DNA of 64,000 bases from Acanthacorydalis orientalis (GCA_034766995.1 CM068321.1:12582526-12646525); one strand, 5' to 3'. Positions 26,069-40,779 are shown, numbered from the stretch's first letter. A program made the numbers and translations. Notes: generated by a model not told the origin, from the sequence alone.

Positions 26069-26720
26069 TTATAATTTAATATAAAAATTAAGGTATATTT
26101 GCTACAGATTATATATTTTTTCGTTTATTATTTTATTTTTACAACATTTTATTTAAGTTTGTACATATTTATGATTATATATATATATATATATATATAT
26201 CTTGAAGTTCCTTTTTAAATATTCATAGATTAAAAAAATGTATATTTTAGAACATATATTTTTAAATTTATGTTTTATATTCTGCATTTCTATACCATGT
26301 AGACAAATAACAGAAAACTAAATTTTTTTCTAATTTAGTAATATATGTAAATATTTAAATTTGTTTAAGAGGAACTTGGATTATATATATATTATTAAAT
26401 TTAAAGTGTAAGTATCTAAAAAGTATCATTAATATGATGGAATTTAATGGAAAATTTAACCTCCTTTAACCAAATGAGGAAAATTCGCGAAAAAACAAAA
26501 AAATATTTTTATTGATAATCGGTTAAACTTTTTCATATATATTATTTGTATCGTAGTTTATAGATATATATTTGAAGAATAAGAATGATATCAACCAAGC
26601 ATACAGATCTGTATTTTTTAAATTTCTTTTATTCTAAATTATTTATATCAGTACATTATTCTGTGTAGTACTATACAAAATATGTCCTAATTTTTTAAAA
26701 TAAAAAGTATTGAAAAATAT

Positions 26721-26726
26721 AATAAA
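26721..26726 (+). terminator. candidate polyadenylation signal
   Basis: First canonical AATAAA I find downstream of the stop at 26068, followed by another at 26811-26816. In DNA this AT-rich such hexamers arise by chance, so the assignment is weak. It would imply a 3' untranslated region of about 650 nt. Confidence 0.3.
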
Positions 26727-27765
26727 GGAATACTATAAAAAGTAATTTTGTGTTAAATGTGTAATCTGTTTCTTTCTAAGCAAAACGTAATCAGTTTTAA
26801 TGAATTTTGCAATAAATAAAAATGTATATCTATTTTAAATATATTTCTCTCAATCAATATATTTTACAATTTTAACAATTTATTTAAATAGATATAAATT
26901 TAATTAAATTGAAATTTACAAAAATATACTTTAAAAATCTGGCTAAAACGTATTGATAATCATTTATGAATCAGTATATCCTAAATCTAAAGTCTATTTA
27001 CCCTTTAAAATATATTTAGACAAATGTGTAAGTTTATACATTAAACTATATTTAAGTTGTATCATAAGTGTACACTATTTTTTAGTAATGTTTAGATTGA
27101 TATAAAATTCTTCTAATATTGAGATTTTTAAAATTATCTGAGTTTTAATATGCTTGGTATATAATACATTACGAATAAAAAGAAATATAATGCATATAAT
27201 TACATGAAGCATTCAAAAAGTTTATAAAAAGATATTTTGAATGAAACAGAATATCAATAATGGTTCAAAAAGGTACAATCTGATAATTATACTAAATAAT
27301 ATGAATAATTATACGATTTTTAGTGAGGTTGAAACATTTTGAAATGTACATCAAGCGGAAAGTGTGATTCTAAATTTTAATAATACGTTTACTTAATTTG
27401 TAAAAATCTGTTAAAATTCAAGAAATTGGATAAAATCGTTTCTATTTATTCGTATTACATTAGTTCATTAGAGTTTTACACAATAAATATTTTATTAGAA
27501 AGTGTTGGTTAACAAAGAGTAATGAACTGTATTACTTTAATTTAAACTATTTTATAAAATCGGCTTCAAATATTTACCAATAAATAAAATTAACCAATAA
27601 ATAGAATAAAACCAACAAATAGAATAAGCAAAAAATTATAAAGTAAAATGTGTCGAAAAGTGTACTATAAATTAAAATTGAAATCTATTATTAAATATTA
27701 TAATTAAGTATAAAGATCAAACATTACTTAGTCGCTAATATAATTAATAAACTATAAAATAAGTG

Positions 27766-27823
<58 letters not shown>
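27766..27823 (+). repeat. (TA)n microsatellite
   Basis: TA array with one TACA interruption. Confidence 0.95.
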
Positions 27824-27826
<3 letters not shown>

Positions 27827-28145
27827 AATACATATTATAATATTATTTTTTATTCTTTCAGGATATAATTACTACCCATATTAGTCAAGGGATGAAAAAT
27901 TAATCATTAATGTTTTAAAGGTATGATTAAGAAAATATTATCAATATATTGTTATTTAATACCTGGTATTGCTTTCTGTTGGATATAAAAATATATTATT
28001 TTTAAAATACCAAATAAATATTTAAGATATTTCAGTTGAAATTATAAAACTTTTGACTTGAATACATCATATTCAAAAATGTATTAATTTATAAAACGGA
28101 ATTTATGGAGATGTATTTCATTTATTTGTATTTTACATATTTTGG

Positions 28146-28146
<1 letters not shown>

Positions 28147-28197
<51 letters not shown>
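28147..28197 (+). repeat. (TA)n microsatellite
   Basis: Pure TA array of 51 bp. Confidence 0.95.
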
Positions 28198-28199
<2 letters not shown>

Positions 28200-28780
28200 G
28201 TATGTGTGTCGATATTTGTTAGATATTGTTATATTTTTGCTTCAATCAAAATATATCAAATTTAAAGAAATAGATAAGAAAAGGCGTACCAATATTAACT
28301 ATTTTTAATTTTAATGGAAAGAAGTTTATAAAGTTGCATAAAAAGAAAGGTATTATTTTTTAATTTCATTTTTGTAATGATTTAAAACAACTGTTAGTTG
28401 AAAGTCAAAAATAATTTATACACTTATGTATATATATATATATACATATATATATTTATACATACATATGTTTTTTAGCTTTTAACTCTCTTCTATTCAA
28501 TAAAGTTTTCTTTAATATCGTTCGGCTTCTTTCAATTTGAACAATTAAATACTTCACATTTCGACATAATTCAAACAAATGAAATCTTTGAAATCTTTAT
28601 TACAACTGTCCATTAAAATTATTACTTGGCTTTTAGTTAATAGTTTCTACACTTTTTCTACTGTTTTTAATACGTTTCAAATTCATGTTCATTTTCATAT
28701 TAATTTTATTATTTGTGTGTCACTCATTGTTATTCATGAAATATATATTTTCATCTGTATTTAGTAATTTTAAAAATAAT

Positions 28781-28813
<33 letters not shown>

Positions 28814-31029
28814 GTATCAAAAATAATAAAACACTATCGAAAACAACAGTAAAATAACATTTAATTATAAATAATATTATTAAGAACATAAAATGAAATC
28901 AAAAACTTTTAAAAGATTCTCATTAATTTTTGATGAAAATTATTATTGAAAAGGTTATAGTTTTTTTATTATTTATTTTCAATATCATTAGTTAAATTTT
29001 CTTTTTTGTACTTACTCTCATGGATGTTTAATCAATTTATATTAGTTATTGATATTCATAAATCTCATTAAATTAATGTAATAGAATACAGAATTATAGA
29101 AATTTTTAATGTATACGAATATTTTTTTTGATATTTACTCTATTTTTTCAGTAATAAAATTATCATGTATAATTAATGTTTATATACTGAAATAAAGTTA
29201 AAACCTATATTGGTAACTTTTAATAATGTTTATATGCGACAAAGTAACATTTTTTGTTACAATTTAAAGAGTTTATTCAGTTTTTAACTTTCATTTAAGA
29301 CAATAGCTATTGATTTTATTATATTTGATTTCGTAAATAAAAAAGGATTCAGTTTCAAAATAAGTCAAATAATATGATCTTTAACTGTTATAAGTAATGA
29401 TTTTGTTCCAAAAAAATTATTGATAATATTATATATATATATATTTATATATATATATATATATAATGAACTCGTTATATATCAACGATTCGTTATTTCA
29501 AATAATTACTGAATCATACGTATACCTAATCTGTATGAGTGTACTTATATTCACAACATTCTATTCCTTATTATTTAATAAGATGGTGTTTTTATATTTA
29601 TTTAACAATGAAAATAAGATAGTAGTTTTCAATATAACAAAAATAAAAAAATAAATAAAATACATACATGTTCATAGACAAAATGGAAATTAGTACAAAC
29701 TCTTTCATTATTATAAATAAGCAATAAACTTTTTGGAGTTATGTAGTGTTTTTTAATGTAACTACTTAATACTACTATGATTAAATACTTTTTTTATTAT
29801 TGCATGAATATTATTTTTTAATAAAGAACAATATGTATACAAAACTAAATATACGAATTACACGAAAATTTTATTGCATTTAAAAAGTGCTCTTAACAAT
29901 AAACTGAGCTATTAAAAAAATAATTCGATTGTATTTACTCCAAAATATTAATTGAATAAAAGAATATTCATCATTTATCTGAAGGTAGTTATAAAATTAT
30001 AATACAATTTTTCAATTGTTACCGTATTAAGAACAACTTCAAACAAATAAATGATATGTAATGGCATAATGGCATTAATTCTAATCATACAAAAAGTGAA
30101 CATCAAAAATGCTATTGCTTAAATATAAATAAAAGTTTATTCAGATTCAAATTGTAAATAAAAACGAATATTTAAGTCATATACAGTAATTATTTTTTAC
30201 TATTTATTTAAAAATGTATACATGTTAGTTTTAGACGTTTCAGAAGATATGTAAAGGTTTTGTGTTGAATTTTTATTTTTTTTTGTATAAAGAAAACTGT
30301 ATATATGAATTATTTTGTAGGTTTATTAAATTCTTGTAAAATAAATATTTTATGGTTATTACATTCCTCGATTGTTGATTCTTCTATTCCTCTGAAACCT
30401 GTTTTATTTTATATTACTGAATATTTGCAACAATTCAATTCGATAAATAGTTTTATTAATAAATGAAAATAATTAAATTAATAAATTATTCTTTATTTGC
30501 TTTACAGAATAAAATTGGTATATAAAAAAAATGAAATTATAATTTAGAATTAGAGTTAAACAATTTTTACATCAAACATTTCAATTGTTCATTTGAAAAT
30601 TTCAATATGACCCATAGAGGGATTTATTCTGTTATGATCGGTGAGTTGTTTTAATTATATAAATTATACATTCATTATTATCTATAATTTATTAAATATA
30701 CTTTTATTATACTCTTTTCGATTTATTATTATTCAAATTAAAATCATAAAATGATTTAAATAACTTATAAACATTGTTTTAATGACTCTAGTTAAATGTA
30801 TTTTAAATGTCATTTATCAATAACAAAAAACATTTAATATGGAAATGGATATTTTCATAATTCTTCTTAAAAGTAAATTAAAATTAAAAAAAACATATCA
30901 ATCTGGCTTTAAAATATCCAGAAATGCCAAATTTCAGTAATTGTATAAATTTCATATGTTTTGAACAAATTTCAAAATCATAAAAACTTACGTCTGTCAT
31001 AAAAGAATTATTTTCTTATTTCAGAAAGT

Positions 31030-31130
31030 ACGAAAATGTTTTTGATGAAAATTATTCCGTAAATGATTTTTTTATTGCTGCTTATGCATTTTTCGATATG
31101 GATATCAACATGTGCAGAACGGTAAGATAC
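31030..31130 (+). repeat. dispersed repeat family A, copy 2
   Basis: Carries the family core as ATTGCTGCTTATGCATTTTT then CGATATGGATATCAACATG. It is diverged. Confidence 0.4.
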
Positions 31131-31188
31131 AAGGAATTCTTAGGTATGGAATAAGCTTAAAGTTGTTATTCTCTTACATTTATACAAT

Positions 31189-31198
<10 letters not shown>

Positions 31199-31254
<56 letters not shown>

Positions 31255-31339
31255 CATATAAAAAAGAGTAAAGGATATTTCATATATATATATACATATA
31301 TACATATATACATATATACATATATACATATATACATAT

Positions 31340-31405
<66 letters not shown>
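31199..31405 (+). repeat. two TA arrays with a TATACA tandem block
   Basis: TA array 31199-31252, a 29-bp spacer, then about 70 bp of tandem TATACATA units grading into pure TA up to 31405. The second block is an interrupted version of the same array. Confidence 0.9.
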
Positions 31406-31843
31406 TCGAATTTGGTTGTACACTACTAGAATATAATTAATTCACAGCTATAGTCAGAAAATGTGCATGGATTCTGATTTAAGTATATTTCCATACAGTT
31501 ACTCACTTTTGCAATGATCGAATTTAGCTGATTTACTGAACAAATATAATCCATTTGAAGAACTTTATTTGGCACTTAATGTTTACTAAATTGCATTTTA
31601 TGAAAAAAAAGATGTAATCTCAATTTTCATCATCAACTTTTAGTTCCTTAACAAGAAAAATTAACAGTTTGAATATTTTAAATAATCTAGTGCTTCATTT
31701 TTTAATGTTTTGATCTTCTGTTGATATTATAATTTTAATTAGAGTGTTGTAAAATATTTACATGTTGCATAAAATAATGAATTTCATTATATTATTTCTA
31801 AGTATGTATGTATGTTTTTTAAAATTTTACATTATTTGTTAGC

Positions 31844-31974
<131 letters not shown>

Positions 31975-32776
31975 CTAGTGTTGTATAAATCAAATAAAAC
32001 GGTAGAATCTAGTTATAATAATAAAGATTATTAGTAAATAGTGTGGTAAATATATGCTCAATATGAAAAAAAAATAAATTTTCTTCACAAACTTTCATAA
32101 TGAAAATAGTAGATTGAGGATAGAGTTCGTAGGAAAAATTATATGCAATAATAGTATATTAAGACATTCGTAAAAGTGAGTTCTCTAACAACAACAAGGA
32201 TATCAATTGAAAAATCAAAAACTAAATACACAAATGTGAAAAAATCCAACTTATACGAACTGTAAAATCGAAAATATGGTTTCCATGTGTACTCTCTAAA
32301 CGAAGAATCATGTTTTATTTGTTTCTTTATAATAGAAAACTTTGTAGATAACTTTTAAAACAAGTAATTGTAGATATTAAAAATAAATCATATGAATCAT
32401 TCGAAAAAAGAGGTGGAAAAAAACAATTTGAATTTAGACAAATCGTGGCCAAAATCGTTTGTCAGCTAAAAAATGGATGCCATAAATATAGTGAAATATA
32501 AAAAAAAGGTTAAAATTTAAATTAATTATAATTTACGAATAATTATTAACAAGAACTCTGGCTTATTATTAATAAATTTGTTAAATGATAGGTGAAACAA
32601 CTTTATAGATAGGTTGAGGGTAGAGAAAACATGCTTTTTATACAGATAGAACAAATAAATCTAAGCACCGAAATCATAGAATAGAACAAATAAAAAAACA
32701 TAATTGATTAAAAATAATTTTTTAAACTTGAATTTAAAATTGTTTAAGAATTTGCAAACTTAGGTTACAAGTTTAC

Positions 32777-32831
<55 letters not shown>

Positions 32832-34046
32832 GAAAATTCTTGAATTTGCTATATATATATAACATATCATTAATTAAAGGAAAAAGAATTAACAAATACA
32901 AAAAAAAAACGTGATTTGCATATAAGAATTATTTACTGTATTATAAGTAGAACTTTTTTAAAATAATAGAGTAATTAAAATGCATGTTAAAATGTAATTT
33001 GTTTTTATTAGATCGACTTCCTGATAAGACTTTATAATAAAAGAGAATGAACTTAAAAGTTGGACAAATTTTACATAAATGCAACTCTGACTTGTTTGTC
33101 AAATTGAAAGATAAAGGTGTTTAATTGAAGAAACTATATTTTTTTGCTAATGAATATCAAAATAAAAATTTACATACATTTTTATATGAACAACATAAAT
33201 AAATATCAGAAATTACAATCACCTTTCTCAAATCACTTTTTTAAGATATTTATTGCTTCTCATTGATATTATAATCAAGTAATATAATAAAACAACGATA
33301 ATTTATTTTCGTTTTCTAATCGAGCGTCTTTATCGAATACATATACAATACGGTTAAATATTCTTTTATACATATATACATAAATTTAAATATATATACA
33401 TACATTTTGCAGAAAGATATATATTTATTGCAAACTACAATAATTTTTATAAAGAAATGCGCATGAAATGCATTGGTTATTATCTGAGTAACTTTAAATG
33501 TAGTCCGACTTTTAAATGCACAATTAGACAAGGTAAGAACAGGTAAATGAACTCACTTGTGAAGATGATTTTTATGGTAGGGGAATTATATTATAGTGTA
33601 GTGAACAATCGCGTAACATTGACAGTAAAGTCATGGGTTTGATATTTGCTTGGAAGATTTGCTAAAAATATCTTCATATTGAAATAATCACATGTTATAA
33701 TTATTGAAATATATTTTAGTGAAATTTAATTGTATTGTGAATGTGTACACGATGAAGGTTCGTAACATTTTCAAATTAAAAAAGTTTATGTACATATATA
33801 TATATATATATATATGTGTATATATGTATATATATATGTATGTATGTATGAACGTAAATAGTTATAAATATTCAAGTGGATTGGCTTAGTCATGATTTGG
33901 TTACTTTATTAGTTTTTTAAAATGCTAGTCGTGTTATTTAAAAATTAAAATGGTGAATTAAAAACGGACTCAAATATATTTTAAAGATATGTTATTGAAT
34001 TATAGAGTGTATTTCATTTGTTAGGTATATAGGTTACCATATCTTT

Positions 34047-34100
34047 TATATATATATATATATATATAATATTATATATATATATATATATAATATTAAT

Positions 34101-34186
<86 letters not shown>

Positions 34187-34197
34187 TATATAATATT
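34047..34197 (+). repeat. (TA)n array with repeated TAATATTAAT breaks
   Basis: About 150 bp of TA with at least three internal AATATTA-type interruptions at roughly even spacing. This suggests an array that grew by duplicating a larger TA-rich unit. Confidence 0.9.
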
Positions 34198-34480
34198 GAT
34201 TGATTGAAATAATACAAATGTTGATTTCAAATGAGATTCTTATGCTATTTATAACAGTTAATAAGTCTTTTTGTTGTTGTAACTTTTTTCTGTAGTATTT
34301 AATTAGTGAATTTATTTATTTGTTCATAGTTATATGAAACCAGTTCAGTTAAATCTGTTTATATGTATTATAAAAATTAGTATAATTTTTTTCATTTATT
34401 GATTGGAATATTTTATATATTAAATTATAATTTGATTAATCATGATCTTTAGTAGACAATAATGAAAGAAGGGTAAATAA

Positions 34481-34518
34481 TATATACAATATATATATAT
34501 ACATATATACATACACAC

Positions 34519-34571
<53 letters not shown>
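34481..34571 (+). repeat. (TA)n microsatellite with CATA interruptions
   Basis: TA array broken near its left end by TACATACACACATATG. Confidence 0.9.
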
Positions 34572-34572
<1 letters not shown>

Positions 34573-35158
34573 CCTATATGTATACACATATTCATCGAAT
34601 TACACATAACACATTTAACTATTACAAGGTGCATAATCTTTACAAAGTCGACAAACATGTTTATGACCCGCCAAAAAAATTTACTCTACATTGAAACGTT
34701 GAAACAACATTATATTAAAAATTATATTGTAACTTAACATATAATTGAACATAAGTAATAAGTTTAAAATATCATTATCTTTATAATTCAGTATAAATCT
34801 TTTATTAATTGATATGATAGTTATTGATTATTATGAATTAAGAAATATTAGTCATATTAAAGGTCAGAAGAAAATGATTCAAGTAAAAAAATACTCTAAC
34901 ATGTAGGTTTTCGAACAAAAATTCTGTTAAGAACGATTTTTATTATTAAATATTTATCAGTAATTACTATAATATGTTTCTCATGATCTTATTAATTATG
35001 AGATAATGATTTAAATCTGTATATTTATTTAATTGACACAGTATGTCTATGTTTAATATATATATATATATATATATTACCGTTAAACGCCATACATATG
35101 CTGGTTTCAAATCCATTAAAGTATAAAAAAACGAGTATTTTAGAAATTAAAGATACGG

Positions 35159-35191
<33 letters not shown>

Positions 35192-35681
35192 TAGAATTGA
35201 ATTTAAATTATTTTTTAAAACTAGTTTCTTATTTGTTACGAGAAACATCGAACATGAACATACTTTTATATTTGACTTAATTTAAGATAAGAAATTATCT
35301 TTCACACTAATTAATTTAATTAAAGTTGTGTGTATATTAAAGTGTTACATACTTTATTTTCATAATTTGGGCCAAAAATTTAAACTATATTTTCTTAAAT
35401 TTTTCTAAAAAACATTCAAGAAAGAGAATACATAATAGTATAGTCAACGGTTTATTCATCGCTCAAAATTGTTATTATCCTATTTGATTTATAAAAAATA
35501 GCAAATGCTTTACTATTCTTGTTTAGAATTGATATATCATAAAAATAACTTCTTTATGTTATATGGTGGTTTACAAATAATAATTTCAATAAAACAGCAC
35601 AGCAACATTTGATACAATGTTTGTTGTAACTAATTTTTTTTGTAATTTAATAGAATTTACAGATTTTTTATTTTATTCTGC

Positions 35682-35722
<41 letters not shown>

Positions 35723-36201
35723 GTTGTCTTGGTGGCCTTTGCTCTTTTGGATCAATTGAGTTTCTATCTTCCAGTACTAGTTTCGGCTCGTATGCTATTT
35801 TAAAATAGATTTTAGGTAGATTTATTTGAATCTAATTGAAGACACATATGCCGATATAAATAGTGGAAGATAGTATCTCCAATAATTCAAAAAAAAAAAC
35901 GAAAGCAATCAGGATGACGAGAAGATCACAGGTACAAAAATAAAAACGTTGTGTATATCTATCTATCTATACATCATATTAAGTATTTAAACTAGAATTC
36001 TAGAGAAATCTATTCTGTTGCTGTTCTGTTGTAAATGGTGTAGTTTACAATTATTCATGGTGGAAATTGTTAAAATCCCATTATTACAATTTACGTTGAT
36101 AACAAAAAATAACTGATGTGAAATCTTAAGACAACGAACACCCATCAAACAATATCATAGCTATTATATTATAGAGATTATTTATACTCTTAATTTTTCA
36201 T

Positions 36202-36205
<4 letters not shown>

Positions 36206-36263
<58 letters not shown>
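36206..36263 (+). repeat. composite (TA)n-(GA)n microsatellite
   Basis: TA to about 36237, then directly about 13 GA units. Confidence 0.95.
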
Positions 36264-36533
36264 ATAGAAAAAATAAATATGAAGTCCCAGTCGTTAAAAA
36301 GAACCGGAAATTCCAATCTAACATATAAAGTAGTACATAAAAAATTCACTAGTTACGTACAAGCACCATATTTTGTTTATTACGATCTATATCTTTTTGA
36401 AAAAATGTTATTTTATTATTGTAATATTTCTTAATTAGTTAACTGTAATATGATTTGAAACTCGAATTATTTTGGATACTGATTTATACAACATATTCCT
36501 AATGTATACAATGTATACAAATTTCCATATGCT

Positions 36534-36678
<145 letters not shown>

Positions 36679-36784
36679 AATAAACATATAAGGTAATCAT
36701 ATTCCCTTTAATGAAAATATAATTTAAAATGCAATAGTTTATAAAAAAAATGTCAAACTATAAAATACCTGTTTATACTAACAG

Positions 36785-36872
36785 TTTCTCCTGTAAAGCG
36801 CACAGGTTCAGCGTTTGCATGCACTACACTGATGAGCTCGTGCAGTATACCGGGAGAGCAAGTTTAAACATG
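36785..36872 (-). other. GC-richer islet, open on both strands
   Basis: About 88 bases near half GC in surroundings of far lower GC. One minus-strand frame is open through it for about 37 codons (includes SVVHANAEPVRFTGE), and one plus-strand frame is open for about 31. I do not recognise either protein. It could be an element fragment, a small exon or a conserved noncoding element. Confidence 0.35.
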
Positions 36873-37237
36873 ATTTGTTTTTCTCTTATAAGTTAAATTA
36901 TTTTGAATTTTATATAAATAAATAAAAAATAAGCATTTTTTTGCTTTATTTATTGAAAAAACTAAACTGGGAAACGGTTAAAATCATAAATTTAAGTTTT
37001 ATTTTCCAATATATGTAAGTAATTATATCACAACTTAATATTTGGTAATTTAATACGTTAGATATCTTTAGCTTCATAATAAATAATATAATATATCCGC
37101 GCGATTTAAAATTGTATAGATAAAATATTTCTTAAAAATAGGTCTATGATTTCCTTTAATATTATATTATTTTCAATTCGATTTTATAATCATTTTGATT
37201 GTTTTATTAATTTATAAATATAAAAAATACACTTGCA

Positions 37238-37239
<2 letters not shown>

Positions 37240-37292
<53 letters not shown>
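37240..37292 (+). repeat. (TA)n microsatellite at the edge of the 80-bp repeat
   Basis: Pure TA array that ends exactly where the inverted 80-bp repeat begins. Confidence 0.95.
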
Positions 37293-37295
<3 letters not shown>

Positions 37296-37371
37296 TATAA
37301 TCAATCATAAATACGGATTCATGTTAAAGGATGTATTTATAAGTCTAACCGTGTTATTGTACATACAGACA
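37292..37371 (-). repeat. 80-bp repeat, copy 2 (inverted partner at 4116)
   Basis: Reverse-complement match to 4116-4195 with about three differences in 80 bases, 33 kb away. Such similarity in otherwise decayed DNA implies recent spread or constraint. Confidence 0.8.
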
Positions 37372-37482
37372 TGATATTTGTCTGAAAATATATAAAAAAT
37401 CAAGAAGTCAAAATATTTTGAAATCTATAATATAAATTCTGATCTAATTCCTATAAGTATGTGATTTGTAAAATTAGGTTGT

Positions 37483-37530
37483 TAGTTATTTGGGGTTGAA
37501 GAGCTCGACAAAACCAATGTCATTAGCGCT
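37483..37530 (+). repeat. dispersed repeat family B, copy 3
   Basis: Reads TTATTTGGGGTTGAAGAGC then a segment ending ATGTCATTAGCGC. Confidence 0.4.
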
Positions 37531-37783
37531 AGTGAAAAATCAGGTTAAAACTGTTCGTCTTATAATATACAGTGATACTCCTCTTCATAGCTGTTTTAAA
37601 TATTCTCATAATTTTTTTGCATAATTTGAAAGTATGATGTTTTATAAATATAAATATGTATTAATTTTTTTATTTCAACTAATATCTTTCTCGTCATTAC
37701 ATAATGATAAAATTGATTTGTTTTCTCATTAAAAATTGAATTCTTAAGAGTACTCGACATATTGAAGGTTATATTAATACTTG

Positions 37784-37786
<3 letters not shown>

Positions 37787-37831
<45 letters not shown>
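37787..37831 (+). repeat. (TA)n microsatellite
   Basis: Pure TA array of about 44 bp. Confidence 0.95.
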
Positions 37832-37836
<5 letters not shown>

Positions 37837-37998
37837 GTCTGTCTGTGACTGTATATGTATATGCACATTAGTTAAAATGAAAATATAAAAATGAAAAAGT
37901 ATGCGTTAATTGGCAATATTAAAATTACATTTTTAGCAAATTACTTTTACAATGGAATAATTAAGTATTTTATTTCGTTTACGACTTATTAATAATTA

Positions 37999-38099
37999 TT
38001 AGGTCGATATGGAAATAATTGCGGTAATACACATGAATTTGAAGGTCATAAACTGGAATTTTATTTTCATATATATATATAATTTTTCTACTGTCCTAA
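37999..38099 (+). mobile_element. MADE1-like mariner MITE, copy D, expanded by TA repeats (101 bp)
   Basis: Begins TTAGGTCGATATGG with TA before it and ends CTACTGTCCTAA. Its middle matches copy A (GAATTT.AAGGTCATAAAC). It is 21 bp longer than the 80-bp copies, and the excess is a short TA array inside the right arm near 38070-38082. Confidence 0.75.
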
Positions 38100-38650
38100 G
38101 ATATACTATTCATATCAGTGAATATTGAGATTGGTGATAAGCATTCCAATATGCAAATTGAAAGCATCGTAATAATCATACAATTTATTATACATTCTCT
38201 TCTATTAATTCTCTTATAAATTATTCGCTTATTATTAGAGAAGATAAGTACTATCTGCAAAAAATAAAGTAATTAGCCAATTTAAAAAACCATTTACCGT
38301 AGAAACGCATAGGTGTGACAAATATAATTTTATGCTCTCTTTGCTAACGAAAATATCAAAATATACTTGTTATTTTTGTTAATTGAATCGTATAAGCAAC
38401 TTAATTCGATAATGCATTAATAAAAAGAGATACGTATTTATATTTCATTCAAAGAAAGGCGAAATATAATAACACTGAAAGTTAAGCTTAAAAACATTTC
38501 TTTTAATATTTTATTCGATTGAATAATCTCGAAGGAATTAAAAAAATTAGAAACTATTATTAAATTTCAGAATCAAATGATTTCTTGAACAATATATAAC
38601 TACAATTTTGATAAGAAAAATAGATTTTTCAACTAATTTAATTGTTGTTT

Positions 38651-38700
38651 AGTTATTTGGGGTTTGAGAGCGCGTTAGAAACTAATATTTTCAGTCTCTG
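38651..38700 (+). repeat. dispersed repeat family B, copy 4
   Basis: Reads AGTTATTTGGGGTTTGAGAG then a GCG-containing stretch and ACTAAT. The GC-richer segment continues to about 38760. Confidence 0.4.
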
Positions 38701-39363
38701 AACACAATTATAACAAAGTACACCCCGTTTGTACACTCGCGCTCAGAACATCCTTTCATTCAAATTCAAAATGTCTAAGTGCCAAACGCTACAAACAAGT
38801 CATTTGAAACTCTAATTAAATTAATTCAATAATATATATATATACACATAAAATGTACATTTTCCATTTTTGTTAGAAATTACCATATAGTATCAAATAT
38901 TTTATTTTTTAACTTATAATGAACTAATTGGTGTTATAGTGTTATAGTTGTAGGCTGATCGATGATAGCCTGAAAGCATGAGAAACATTATTGGTTAATA
39001 ATTGAAGTTTTTTAATTAATTTTGAAAAATCCATAATTTTTATTACAAATATAAAATCTTATAAAAAAATTTGCTATATTGAAGCTTGAAACTATACTCT
39101 TACTGAGTTTCAAAGGAACGATATATTATCTATGCTATTTTAATATATTCATTTCAAATAAAATGAATGAAATAATGCTGTATAAAGAGTTCCTTAACAT
39201 CATTACACATTTTTTGTAATTATAATATAATCAGTATTTTAATTAATTGGAAAACTTAAGTCTAAAACGTGTTTCAATCGAAGTAACATTTAAACTTTTT
39301 ACTCAGTGTTAGTCCAATTGTCAAATTTAATGAATGAACATAATTTATAAAAATCAGACATTT

Positions 39364-39367
<4 letters not shown>

Positions 39368-39412
<45 letters not shown>

Positions 39413-39421
39413 GTATATATG

Positions 39422-39453
<32 letters not shown>
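39368..39453 (+). repeat. (TA)n microsatellite with TG interruptions
   Basis: TA array of about 85 bp with three TGTA or TGTAAA breaks. Confidence 0.9.
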
Positions 39454-39454
<1 letters not shown>

Positions 39455-40555
39455 CATATTTCGAGTTAATATTTGCGTTAGTAATCAAACTGCTAGAGAA
39501 TTAACAATTAACATTATAATTTTTGAAGACAGTTACATTTTTAAATAAATAAGAAGCACTAGTCAGAAAATTTCATATTTCTCGAGGTCTCGTAAAAAGA
39601 AATATAAAAGTTGAACGAGCATGCTAGAAATAATGTGGATACTGGAAACATAATTCGATAGTATTGTGAAACATTCCAACACAAACTGCTTATTTTATAC
39701 CATATTAGATTACATAGACAAATATATTTTATAAAAAACATTTTTCTTAAATACATGGTTACATATCATTTCATTTATTGAAAAATAAATAATTGAATTA
39801 AATGATAATAAACTTAGTTTAAAAAATGATATTTATTAAGATGTATGTTTTACAATTTGTATAAAATTCAATTGCTTATATTCAATAAGTCAATAAAAAA
39901 ACAACAGATATAATTAATAGACTAGAAATATAATATTTTCAGGTAAAATGATAATAAATTGTTTCCATACTTTTGGATTATTTGCATTTCTGTCTTCTGC
40001 GATAAGTTGCAGCACGTGTCTGAACTTAGATAAATGAAGATAATTTAGAAGTTACATATTTAAATCTATCAAAAGATAGTATACGCGCAGAAACTAATCA
40101 GAGAAAACAGAAATTTAAGAGATTTAAATAGAGAAAGACTTCCAAGAATGTGTATTAACGAACATATAAAACAATAATTATTATTTTGATGGATTAATAA
40201 AAAAATAAATCGAAAATTACATAACAATAATATCTGATGAAAAATCACATGATCGTTTTTACTGCCACAAAATATGGCTTAAAACGGGATACATATTGTT
40301 ATCATTACATTAGTTTTTACTAATTCCATATAAATGTATATATTGACGAATTTATTTTCAACTGTATGTATTAGTGAAGTTGTTTCTTTCACCAAAAAAT
40401 GTAGTTCTACAACTAAAAATACATAAGTCAATACATACATTTATAAAGACAATTGTCTAGTATGTACTAGTATGGATGAGATATACTGACAACATTCTTT
40501 TTCACATTGTGAGCTATATTTTGTGGTGTCGCAAACATTCGTGTGAAACCACTAC

Positions 40556-40779
40556 TAGATTTTTGGATATATTTATAGATTGTAGATTTTTTAGAATTTT
40601 TTCTTTAATCCTGTGTTTGGCATATTCATGTGTGACATTTTTATAGTTTTTCGATATGTTTTATGGAGCTAATACATATCGAATAAGCTATAAAAATGTC
40701 ACACATGAACATATCAAACACAGGATTAGAGAAAAAAATTCTAAAGAAATCTACAATCTATAAATATATCTATAAATCT
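40556..40779 (+). repeat. foldback element with ~104-bp arms and a 16-base loop
   Basis: The left arm (40556-40659) and right arm (40676-40779) are reverse complements with only scattered differences. Matching landmarks are TTTAATCCTGTGTTTGG against CAAACACAGGATTAG, and GTGTGACATTTTTATAG against CTATAAAAATGTCACAC. The loop is about 40660-40675. A transcript would form a long hairpin. It could be a foldback MITE, a recent inverted duplication or a hairpin small-RNA source. A TA array follows 21 bp later. Confidence 0.85.

Noticed and set aside
36785..36872. Possible hammerhead ribozyme (CTGATGAG at about 36829)
   Set aside because: The second conserved core GAAA is missing at the right distance and no stems form around the core.
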